Below are positions 41,079 through 48,678 of a DNA stretch of 64,000 nt, one piece after another. Below the pieces are notes generated by a model. The model made no database searches, had not been told where the DNA came from, and saw only the letters and a list, made by a program, of their open reading frames with translations. Source of the stretch: JAUICS01 sp964384335 (GTDB taxonomy: Bacteria > Pseudomonadota > Alphaproteobacteria > Micavibrionales > Micavibrionaceae); assembly GCA_964384335.1 (NCBI GenBank), contig CAYLKN010000009.1, forward strand, positions 1 to 64,000. Direction: 5' to 3'. Position 1 is the stretch's first letter. Every line of letters begins with the position of its first letter. Both the position numbers and the translations under genes were made by a program.

Positions 41079-42569
41079 ATGAATCAGTATGCAAATACAA
41101 GTTTTCCGACATTCCAGTGGAAAGCCGCTTTCATTACAGGGATCATACTGACTGCTTTTTTTCTTATTGTCTTTGGAATTACGGGAAAGCTCATATTCTC
41201 TTTATTATTAACCTTTCTTGTATATGGCGCATTACTGCTTATCAACCTGGCAAAACAGAAAATACTGCGGGAACCCCTTGTCCTTCAGGATTTTTTTCTG
41301 GTGGGCCAGGTATTCCGGCATCCCGATCTTTATATTGGTTATATCGGCTATCAAAGAGTGTTTGCCGTCGCTGCCCTTGTATCGGCAGGTATTGGAGTGC
41401 CTTTTATATTTGAAAATCGATATTTATTGTCGTTTTCCGGGCGCGCCGTTCTAATTTTAACAGGCTGCTTAATAGCGGTTTCAGTTTTGCTCTTTTTTTT
41501 CTGGAACGAAAAAACGGAAAAGTTCCAAAGTCCGAAAATCGATGCAATGCAAAACGTTGTGAACTATGGACTGCTTGGAAGTTTCTGCTTCATTGCTGCA
41601 AAACTGATGACTGACAAATTTTACGAGAAGCGATACAGTACAAGCCCCATAGTATTTAAAAACCAGGACCAAAAAAGAAATTCCCCGGCGGAGCTTCCCC
41701 ATATAATTCTGATACAGGCGGAATCCTTTGTTGCACCGAACAGATTCCTAAAAAACGAAGAATATTGCCAGTTTTGCATGCCAACCTGGCATAAATTATC
41801 ACAGCAATTTTCCGGTGGCCTTTTCAGGGTACCGGCATGGGGGGCAAATACAATGCGTACCGAGTTTTCGGTTCTCACTGGAAAAAGCAATGCGGAAATG
41901 GGGCCGCATAAATACAACCCTTTTTTAACAATGCCGGAAAAGTCTTGCAAAATATGGTCAATTCCAAGGCATTTGAAAAAGGAATACGGGTATGAGACGC
42001 TGGCGGTGCATCCGTTTAAAAAAGAATTTTTTGGAAGGGATAAGACATTTCCTTTACTTGGTTTTGACGAATTTGTTGATGAAAGTGCTTTTGTCGGCGC
42101 TGAAAAAAGAGGGCACTATGTTTCAGATAAAGCCGTTGCCGATTATACGGCAGACCGGTTAACCATGGCACAAAATTCGCAATTCATTTTCATCATTACG
42201 ATGGAGGCGCACGGCCCCTGGAATGACAACAGGCTTATGCCGGAAATGACAAACGATCCAGTTTATTCTCATTTTTCGTTTTTGCCCGAAAATATTCGTC
42301 ACTACGTCTATAATCTGAACGGCCTTGATCGGATGATTGAGCGCCTTATCGATACTTCCGGGGCGCTAGACAGGCCGGTTGTTTTAGGAATTTATGGCGA
42401 TCATGCCCCCATGCTCCCTATATTTAAAGAAAATGTAGGTATTGAAGAAGATACAAATTTTCTGATTTATGCATCGCATAATGCCTTATCACCGGAAAAA
42501 CGTGTGCAACAGTTTGTCGAAAGCCATGAATTTGGGTTGCTTGTTAGCGGTTTCTCTGGTCATATATAA
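41079..42569 (+). CDS. LTA-synthase/MdoB-like sulfatase-fold membrane enzyme
   Basis: A 496-residue protein. Four to five N-terminal helices (first WKAAFITGIILTAFFLIVFG) precede an extracytoplasmic sulfatase-fold domain from about residue 205. Its features are HIILIQAESFVAP (metal Glu), GANTMRTEFSVLTGKSNAE with Thr261 in the nucleophile position, FIITMEAHGPWNDNRL (His) and LGIYGDHAPMLP (Asp-His metal site). This family transfers phosphoglycerol or phosphoethanolamine, or hydrolyses phospholipid head groups. The ATG at 41079 lies 14 nt after the reductase stop; the frame is open further upstream inside that gene, which I regard as chance. It may add a phospho-substituent to the lipid or the glycan. 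RkpI occupies a similar place in rhizobia, but I cannot confirm homology. Confidence 0.8.
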   Translation: MNQYANTSFPTFQWKAAFITGIILTAFFLIVFGITGKLIFSLLLTFLVYGALLLINLAKQKILREPLVLQDFFLVGQVFRHPDLYIGYIGYQRVFAVAALVSAGIGVPFIFENRYLLSFSGRAVLILTGCLIAVSVLLFFFWNEKTEKFQSPKIDAMQNVVNYGLLGSFCFIAAKLMTDKFYEKRYSTSPIVFKNQDQKRNSPAELPHIILIQAESFVAPNRFLKNEEYCQFCMPTWHKLSQQFSGGLFRVPAWGANTMRTEFSVLTGKSNAEMGPHKYNPFLTMPEKSCKIWSIPRHLKKEYGYETLAVHPFKKEFFGRDKTFPLLGFDEFVDESAFVGAEKRGHYVSDKAVADYTADRLTMAQNSQFIFIITMEAHGPWNDNRLMPEMTNDPVYSHFSFLPENIRHYVYNLNGLDRMIERLIDTSGALDRPVVLGIYGDHAPMLPIFKENVGIEEDTNFLIYASHNALSPEKRVQQFVESHEFGLLVSGFSGHI

Positions 42570-42617
42570 TAATTCATTAATAGTTTAAGTCTCTTTTCTT
42601 ATCGTCAGTTACCGCAA

Positions 42618-43046
42618 ATGCCTGCAGGGTTCAAAAAACGAGTTTTAACAATTTTGGCAACGTGTATGCTCTCCGCCTGTGCCGGTACAGATATCTTTGA
42701 GAGTTCCAAAGATGATTCACTGCAAGCGGAAAAAAAACAAAATATCTCAATAGGCATGCCATCGGATATAGAAGCTTCACTCATGACCCTTAAACCGGGG
42801 GAAACGATACGGTCCGGCCAGAACAGGACCATTCATCTTATGGACAAATATAATGCTGCAAGCGGGGAAACATGTTACAGAGTGAGATATAACAGAGCCG
42901 AAGAAAAAAACGCAAACAGTGATAAAAAAACGCTTAAAACAGACATCGAAATATACTGTCAGGATAAGCACGGGCATTTCGAGTCGGTAAAGCCAATCCA
43001 GATAGAGCCGGATATTTTTACAAACAGCTCATATATTCAGACCTGA
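42618..43046 (+). CDS. small lipoprotein
   Basis: A 142-residue protein with a lipoprotein signal: KKRVLTILATCMLSACAGTD, lipobox LSAC with lipidated Cys at about residue 21. The mature part is about 120 residues, with a linker and a small domain that includes ETCYRVRYNRAEEKN and DIEIYCQDKHGHFESVKPI, whose two Cys could form a disulfide. No family recognised. It sits between the LTA-synthase-like gene and the KpsE-like gene, so an accessory role in capsule export or anchoring is plausible. Confidence 0.7.
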   Translation: MPAGFKKRVLTILATCMLSACAGTDIFESSKDDSLQAEKKQNISIGMPSDIEASLMTLKPGETIRSGQNRTIHLMDKYNAASGETCYRVRYNRAEEKNANSDKKTLKTDIEIYCQDKHGHFESVKPIQIEPDIFTNSSYIQT

Positions 43047-43098
43047 ATGAGTATAAAGACAGTGCCTTGAAAAGGTACACCACAGATGAAGACGATTA

Positions 43099-44205
43099 AT
43101 GGCAATTGATAAAAAACATATTTCATGGGGCAAGTTAGGATTTCTATTTTTCGCTATCATCCCGTCCCTTATCGTATTGGGTTATTATGCCTTTTACGCT
43201 TCGCCCGTATATGTCTGTGAAAGCTCGTTTGCCGTAATGCAGCCGCAATCCGCCTCCTCTCCGGAAATGGATATGTTGCAAAGTCTTCAGGGCGGCGGAA
43301 ATGCAAACAACGATGTTTATATTCTGGCGGAATATATTCGTTCAAGTGAGCTTCTTAAATCTCTTGAAGCAAAACATAATATCAGAGGCCATTATTCGGA
43401 CGAGAGTATCGATAAATTCTCACGCCTTGATAAGGATGCGTCATGGATTAGTTTCAAGAGCTATATTAAAGACCGGATACGTACCGACATTAACTGGGAC
43501 GCCAATATCGTAAATCTGTCAGTTTATACCTACAAACCTGACATATGCACCCGTATATCAAATTCCATAATTGAACTTTCGGAAGTTTTCGTAAACAACC
43601 TGAGTAATGAAATCCATGAAGATTTTAAAGATTTTGCGAACCAGCAGCTTCAGGAAGCTGAAGAAAACATGAAAAAGGCCGGGGGACTGGTCACCGAATA
43701 CAGAAAAGAAAACGATATGTTTGACCCCGGGCAGGAAGCCCAGAGTGTTCTTAGTATTATAGGTTCTCTGGAAGCCGAGTACAGCAAGACACAGGTTGAG
43801 CTTTCGGAGAAGCTGCAAATCCACAAGCCCGGATCCCCGGTTATCGAAGGGCTTCAGACACGGCTTTCCGCTCTGAACCAGCAAATCAGAGACGAAAGAA
43901 GAAAACTGGCTTCGCAGTCCGGAAATGCGTTAAGTGAGGAACTTCAGGAATTCGAAGGTATATTGCTTCAGCAGGAATTTGCAAAAAGCCGCTATCAACT
44001 TGCACTGTCCCTGTGGGAAGTTGTACAGACCGAAGCCCTGCAGAGGACAAAATATCTCATAACGATCCAAAAACCGCTTATCCCTGACGTTAATGACTGG
44101 TTTTTTCAGACACAAAAGGCACTTGCCATCGCCGGCACGATTCTGATTGTGTACTTAGTCATCAGTCTTGTGTTAATGGCAATTAAGGATCATATGGAAG
44201 GATAG
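43099..44205 (+). CDS. KpsE-like polysaccharide co-polymerase / export inner-membrane protein
   Basis: A 368-residue protein with the PCP layout: TM1 at about 12-32 (LGFLFFAIIPSLIVLGYYAF), a periplasmic part that begins YVCESSFAVMQPQ and contains a long coiled coil (about 180-290), the PxxP-like KPLIPDVNDW near the end, and TM2 (ALAIAGTILIVYLVISLVLM) followed by a short basic tail. KpsE/CtrB proteins span the periplasm between the ABC exporter and the outer-membrane channel in group 2 capsules. It is directly followed (1 nt) by the KpsD-like gene. Confidence 0.87.
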   Translation: MAIDKKHISWGKLGFLFFAIIPSLIVLGYYAFYASPVYVCESSFAVMQPQSASSPEMDMLQSLQGGGNANNDVYILAEYIRSSELLKSLEAKHNIRGHYSDESIDKFSRLDKDASWISFKSYIKDRIRTDINWDANIVNLSVYTYKPDICTRISNSIIELSEVFVNNLSNEIHEDFKDFANQQLQEAEENMKKAGGLVTEYRKENDMFDPGQEAQSVLSIIGSLEAEYSKTQVELSEKLQIHKPGSPVIEGLQTRLSALNQQIRDERRKLASQSGNALSEELQEFEGILLQQEFAKSRYQLALSLWEVVQTEALQRTKYLITIQKPLIPDVNDWFFQTQKALAIAGTILIVYLVISLVLMAIKDHMEG

Positions 44206-44206
44206 G

Positions 44207-45982
44207 ATGATCGATTTTATAAGCAGATACAGTTTCAAGGCCGCGTTTATTGTGCCGTTCCTGTTCTTTTTCTTCGCGGCGCAATCTTTTAACACGCCGG
44301 ATGCTGTTGCGCAGGAGGAGGAATTCGGGGATCCGTCGCCTTCTTCTATTACCCGGACCCGTGACACAGGCCCGGCACAAAAAAATCCAAATCAGGATTT
44401 TAACCAGGCCGCGCCCGCGCCACTTCAACAGTATTTTGAAGACAGACTGAGGTCACGTCTCGCCGAAGATGGCGGCAGACTTCCGGTTTTCGGGCACGAG
44501 ATATTTTCCGGACGGTATTCCTCAACGCTCGCCGAAAGCCGGAATCCGAACTATGTCATCGGGAAAGGCGATTCGATAACGGTCTCTTTGTGGGGTGCGA
44601 TATCATCAATCCATGACCTTATCGTCGATTCAAACGGTATGATTTTTATACCGGAAGTCGGCCCATTGAAGGTCAGCGGGATTAAAAGCGAAAATCTTAA
44701 CGAAGAAGTCCAAAAGCAGATATCACGGAATTTCAACAGAAACGTCAACATTTATGCTCATTTGAAAGGTGCAACGCGGGTCTATGTCTTTGTATCCGGC
44801 GGTGTAGTCGCGCCCGGCCAGTACGAGGGCGCATCCTCCGACTCTCTTCTCCGCTTTATCGACCGTGCAGGTGGTATTGTACCGGATAAGGGCAGTTTTC
44901 GGGACATCCGGATTTTACGGGACGGCCAGGTTATGAAACGCCATGACCTTTACGATTTTCTGTTAAACGGACAGGTTCCCTTTTTTGCTTTCAAGAACGG
45001 AGACACTATCCATATCGGACCACGCAAATCCATGGTGAGCGTATCAGGCACCGTGCTTCGCGAAAACCGGTTTGAGATGAAAGAAAGCCCGATTATGGGA
45101 GAAGAACTGATGGACTGGACCCAGCCTCTTGAGGAAAGCACGCATGTGCAGATTTTGACCCGTGAGGAACAGGAAAGAAAAGCAAAATATTTCCAGGTCA
45201 GTAAATTCAAATCTTACCCGGTAAAATCGGGAGATAAGATTGAGTTTATCTCAGATATCGGAAGCGATATAAAGGTCATCACAATTGAAGGCGAACACAG
45301 CGCCCCTCAGCGTCTGATCGTGGGTGAAGGCACGAAACTGAAGGAGATACTGAGACTCATACCCGTGGATATAACACTGGCCGATACCAATTCGATATAT
45401 ATTAAACGCAGAAGCGTTGTCGCAGCGCAGAAAGAATCCATTCTTGAAAGTATTGATCGACTGGAACGCAGCCTTATCGGATCTCAGATCACATCGAAAG
45501 AGGAGGCTGAAATCAAGCAGGCGGAGGCGGAACTTGTCCGCCAGTTTATTGACAGGGCAAAAGATGTTGAACCGGAAGGGCGTGTTGTTCTGGTCGGCAT
45601 GGATGGTGAACTTAATCTAAATCTTACGCTTGAAGACGGGGATACGATTGTTATTCCGCGCCAAACCGATCTTGTCAGGATAAGCGGTGAGGTTTTTACG
45701 CCAAGAGCCGTTCTGCATATACCGGGAGCAGGAGTTTATGATTATATCAGCATGGCCGGCGGGTTTAACGACCGGGCAAATAAGGACAAAATTGTTGTGT
45801 CCCGCCAGAATGGTGTCATAACAACCGAAATTCCAGAAACGTTGAGACCTGGGGACGAGATCATCGTACCCCCAAGCGTAACAAAACCCTCCCTCGAAAT
45901 CGCAGGCACTGTTGTGGATATAATTTATAAAATCGCCCTGAGCGCAGCCGTTCCTCTCCGTTTCCTTCTGGATAACGATTAA
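44207..45982 (+). CDS. KpsD/Wza-like polysaccharide export outer-membrane-associated protein
   Basis: A 591-residue periplasmic export protein. A signal peptide (FKAAFIVPFLFFFFAAQSFN, cleavage near DAVA-Q) is followed by a Poly_export domain (PNYVIGKGDSITVSLWGAIS, LIVDSNGMIFIPEVGPLKVS) and several SLBB beta-grasp repeats (VFVSGGVVAPGQYEGASSDS, VSVSGTVLRENRFEMKESPI, ITIEGEHSAPQRLIVGEGTK, VRISGEVFTPRAVLHIPGAG). No lipobox is seen, as in KpsD and unlike Wza. It closes the locus; the ABC transporter genes (KpsM/KpsT type) are not in the window. Confidence 0.9.
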   Translation: MIDFISRYSFKAAFIVPFLFFFFAAQSFNTPDAVAQEEEFGDPSPSSITRTRDTGPAQKNPNQDFNQAAPAPLQQYFEDRLRSRLAEDGGRLPVFGHEIFSGRYSSTLAESRNPNYVIGKGDSITVSLWGAISSIHDLIVDSNGMIFIPEVGPLKVSGIKSENLNEEVQKQISRNFNRNVNIYAHLKGATRVYVFVSGGVVAPGQYEGASSDSLLRFIDRAGGIVPDKGSFRDIRILRDGQVMKRHDLYDFLLNGQVPFFAFKNGDTIHIGPRKSMVSVSGTVLRENRFEMKESPIMGEELMDWTQPLEESTHVQILTREEQERKAKYFQVSKFKSYPVKSGDKIEFISDIGSDIKVITIEGEHSAPQRLIVGEGTKLKEILRLIPVDITLADTNSIYIKRRSVVAAQKESILESIDRLERSLIGSQITSKEEAEIKQAEAELVRQFIDRAKDVEPEGRVVLVGMDGELNLNLTLEDGDTIVIPRQTDLVRISGEVFTPRAVLHIPGAGVYDYISMAGGFNDRANKDKIVVSRQNGVITTEIPETLRPGDEIIVPPSVTKPSLEIAGTVVDIIYKIALSAAVPLRFLLDND

Positions 45983-46034
45983 CCCGTTAAGAGGAAATTG
46001 AGTGGAATTATTATTTAACGATTTGGCCCGGTTT

Positions 46035-46511
46035 TTAAACGACCTTTCCAACCGGGTGAAAAACACCGCCGGCTGTAAAGCCTTTAAACCCCTCTTTTTC
46101 TTCTTCTGCGGCGTCTGCAAAATCAAAAAAAACTGAGCGGTTCAGGCGGGCATAAAGCCCGTCTCGGACTTTCACCCGGGGTATATCACTATCCTTGTCA
46201 ACCTGAAACATATGGTCCCGACCGAGAGGCACTTCGTCATCAAGGTTGGTGATCAGTGTAATTTCGTAATCCTCTCCCGGCACACCTTTGTATCCGGTTA
46301 CAAGAAAAGGCAGGTCCTCAACACCGATTTGCTCTCGCTCCGCAGGTGTTACAAGCCAGTAAGTTCCGTCATCTTCCCGTTTCAGGACAGAAGCAAAAAG
46401 CTTTACAAGCGGCATACGGCCGATCCGCCCACCTTCATGAAACCAGTTTCCGTTTTTATCAACATATATTGAGTAATCTTTGAATTGCATGTCAGACTCT
46501 AATTGATCCAT
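46035..46511 (-). CDS. DUF1285 protein
   Basis: A 158-residue two-domain beta protein. DYSIYVDKNGNWFHEGGRIG, RMPLVKLFASVLKREDDGTY and WLVTPAEREQIGVEDLPFLV are the family signature; the C-terminal half has PRVKVRDGLYARLNRSVFFD. The function is unknown; structures of the family suggest a ligand-binding beta-sandwich. In Alphaproteobacteria it is commonly divergent from the MoxR-DUF58 cluster, as here. It converges on the KpsD-like gene, 52 bp between stops. Confidence 0.88.
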   Translation of the reverse strand: MDQLESDMQFKDYSIYVDKNGNWFHEGGRIGRMPLVKLFASVLKREDDGTYWLVTPAEREQIGVEDLPFLVTGYKGVPGEDYEITLITNLDDEVPLGRDHMFQVDKDSDIPRVKVRDGLYARLNRSVFFDFADAAEEEKEGFKGFTAGGVFHPVGKVV

Positions 46512-46582
46512 CTTTCTAAAATCTTCTTTAATTCAATTTCATGTAATCTATTTAATTATTAAACGATAAAGATGCATTTATG

Positions 46583-46602
46583 ATTAATAATTAATTATTA
46601 AT
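46583..46602. promoter_or_regulatory. 20-bp perfect palindrome between DUF1285 and moxR
   Basis: ATTAATAATTAATTATTAAT is a perfect palindrome in the middle of the 161-bp divergent spacer. A second short dyad AACATGTT lies at about 46627-46634. These could be operators or form a cruciform; the TTAA spacing (10 nt) does not fit the CtrA site TTAA-N7-TTAA. The AT-rich base makes chance occurrence possible. Confidence 0.3.
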
Positions 46603-46672
46603 GTTATTATCTGATACTTTAGAAATAACATGTTGTTTAGAGAAATAATACAACCAAGGCATGAGGTAAATT

Positions 46673-47689
46673 GTGACAGGCATAACCAGCCCTCTTCAGG
46701 AAAACGAAGAAAATTTCGAGAATAAAGAAGCTCTTTTCGAGGAAATTTCAGAAAAAATAAAATCTGCAAAGGAAGAAGTCGATAAAGTCATATACGGCCA
46801 GCATGATGTTATCGATTTGACACTGACAACTCTTTTATCCGGTGGACATGTTCTTCTTATAGGGGTTCCGGGTCTGGCCAAAACACTCCTGGTCGAGACG
46901 ATGGCCAAAGTCCAGGGCCTGTCTTCAAGCCGGATTCAATGCACGCCTGATCTTATGCCCGCCGATATCATCGGCTCAGAAATTCTTGAGGAAGACAGCA
47001 ACAAAAAAAGAAGTTTCCGTTTTGTAAAAGGCCCTATATTTGCACAGTTTATCATGGCGGACGAAATCAACCGTGCAACACCGAGGACTCAGTCGGCCCT
47101 GCTTCAGGCTATGCAGGAGAATACCGTTTCCGTGACCGGACAAACTTACAACTTGCCAAGGCCGTTCCACGTTCTGGCGACACAGAATCCTATCGAGCAG
47201 GAAGGAACCTATCCCCTGCCCGAGGCGCAGCTGGACCGTTTTATGATGCAGATTGATGTCAATTATCCGGCTGAGGATTCCGAACGCAAAATGATGCTGG
47301 CCACAACAACGGGTTCCCAAACACCTGTAAACACTGTGTTTAGTGAAGATGATCTTATAAAGGCACAAAACCTTATACGGTTAATGCCGATCAGTGACAG
47401 TGTGGTTGATACAATTTTGAAACTGGTAAGAAGCGCAAGACCTTCGGATGAAGCCCTGGATATCGTTAAATCTTATGTCGAATGGGCCCCCGGACCCAGG
47501 GCATCGCAATCCTTAATGCTTACATGTCGTGCAAAAGCATTGCTTGACGGTCGCATGGCACCTTCGGCCGATGACGTTTTGGAACTGGCTGAACCCGTTC
47601 TGAAGCACCGTATGAAGCTTAATTTTCAGGCCCGGTCTGACGGTCTTACACTTTCCGAAGTTATCCGCGCGATAAGGAACGAAATTTAA
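46673..47689 (+). CDS. MoxR-family AAA+ ATPase
   Basis: A 338-residue AAA+ ATPase: Walker A LLIGVPGLAKTLLVETMAKV, Walker B FIMADEINRATPRTQSALLQ, sensor 1 FHVLATQNPIEQEGTYPLPE, the Arg-finger region EAQLDRFMMQIDVNYPAEDS and the C-terminal lid RASQSLMLTCRAKALLDGR. MoxR proteins act as chaperones that remodel or activate vWA-domain partners. The start is GTG at 46673. It leads the four-gene MoxR - DUF58 - BatA/DUF4159 - vWA operon. Confidence 0.93.
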   Translation: MTGITSPLQENEENFENKEALFEEISEKIKSAKEEVDKVIYGQHDVIDLTLTTLLSGGHVLLIGVPGLAKTLLVETMAKVQGLSSSRIQCTPDLMPADIIGSEILEEDSNKKRSFRFVKGPIFAQFIMADEINRATPRTQSALLQAMQENTVSVTGQTYNLPRPFHVLATQNPIEQEGTYPLPEAQLDRFMMQIDVNYPAEDSERKMMLATTTGSQTPVNTVFSEDDLIKAQNLIRLMPISDSVVDTILKLVRSARPSDEALDIVKSYVEWAPGPRASQSLMLTCRAKALLDGRMAPSADDVLELAEPVLKHRMKLNFQARSDGLTLSEVIRAIRNEI

Positions 47690-47700
47690 AAGGACCTTGT

Positions 47701-48648
47701 ATGTTTAAGGATTTTCATCATCAAAAACAAAACGGAAATGCAACCGGATTTGAATGGTCCAGAGTTGATGAAGCCTCACAAAGCGTTTCCAAAATAATGA
47801 TGGCCGCGCAGAAAGTTGCCAACTCTGTAATCTCCGGCGAACACGCCCTTAAAAGATCCGGTCAGGGCGAACGGTTCTGGCAGTTCCGTCAATACGATCC
47901 GTCGGACAGGCCGCAGGATATTGACTGGCGGCAAACGGCAAAGCACGATTCAATACACGTTCGTGAAAAAGAAATACAAAGGGCTCAGATTTTTCAATTC
48001 TGGTGCAAGACCGGGGAAAGTATGTATTGGAAGGGTGAAACCGGGCCTTCCAGACCGGATAAGCTATCTGTAGCGCTCATTATCACTCTTGCTCTGGCAA
48101 ATGTGGCAAAAAATAATGGTGAAATGATTAAGCTGATCGAAAAACAAGGGCGCGGCGGCAGAAGCGACGAGACATTCCATGAAATGGGAATGGCTCTGTT
48201 AAAGGAAGACAGCTCTTTCGGCAAGAAACTTCCTTCCTTTATGCATATTGAAAAATCAAAAAACTGCTTCCCCGTTTTGGCAGGAGATTTTATCGAAGAG
48301 TACGAGGATATTGAACATTCGGTAAAAAGCCTGTCTCAGCAGTCGTCAGGAGGTGTCATTATTCAGGTTCTCGATCCGGATGAGATTACCCTGCCCTATT
48401 CCGGACGCGTTTTGTTCGAATCCGTTGACACACTTGATGATGAAGAGGACATTCCAAACGTAAGAGACATACGGCAGGAGTATATAAGAAAGTTTGAAGA
48501 TCACAGGCAGAAAATTGAAAATCTGGCGAAGAATGCAGGCTGGTATTACTTTATTCATATAACGCAGGACCCGGTTGCACCGCTCCTGCAAAAGCTGTGG
48601 CACTATGTTTCGGATCAGAGAAATATGAGTGCCCATTTAAATTATTAA
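47701..48648 (+). CDS. DUF58 protein
   Basis: A 315-residue soluble protein. The DUF58 core is FWQFRQYDPSDRPQDIDWRQ and TAKHDSIHVREKEIQRAQIF. Beyond it the sequence is a degenerate vWA-like domain (LSVALIITLALANVAKNNGE; GGVIIQVLDPDEITLPYSGR). DUF58 proteins accompany MoxR ATPases and are presumed substrates or partners. It lies 11 nt after moxR and 30 nt before the next gene. Confidence 0.88.
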   Translation: MFKDFHHQKQNGNATGFEWSRVDEASQSVSKIMMAAQKVANSVISGEHALKRSGQGERFWQFRQYDPSDRPQDIDWRQTAKHDSIHVREKEIQRAQIFQFWCKTGESMYWKGETGPSRPDKLSVALIITLALANVAKNNGEMIKLIEKQGRGGRSDETFHEMGMALLKEDSSFGKKLPSFMHIEKSKNCFPVLAGDFIEEYEDIEHSVKSLSQQSSGGVIIQVLDPDEITLPYSGRVLFESVDTLDDEEDIPNVRDIRQEYIRKFEDHRQKIENLAKNAGWYYFIHITQDPVAPLLQKLWHYVSDQRNMSAHLNY

Positions 48649-48678
48649 TTAAACATGATCATTTAACGGGTTTTTCAC

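Noticed and set aside
46583..46602. CtrA box in the moxR spacer
   Set aside because: TTAA tetramers occur, but the spacing is 3 or 10 nt, not 7, so the TTAA-N7-TTAA consensus is not met.
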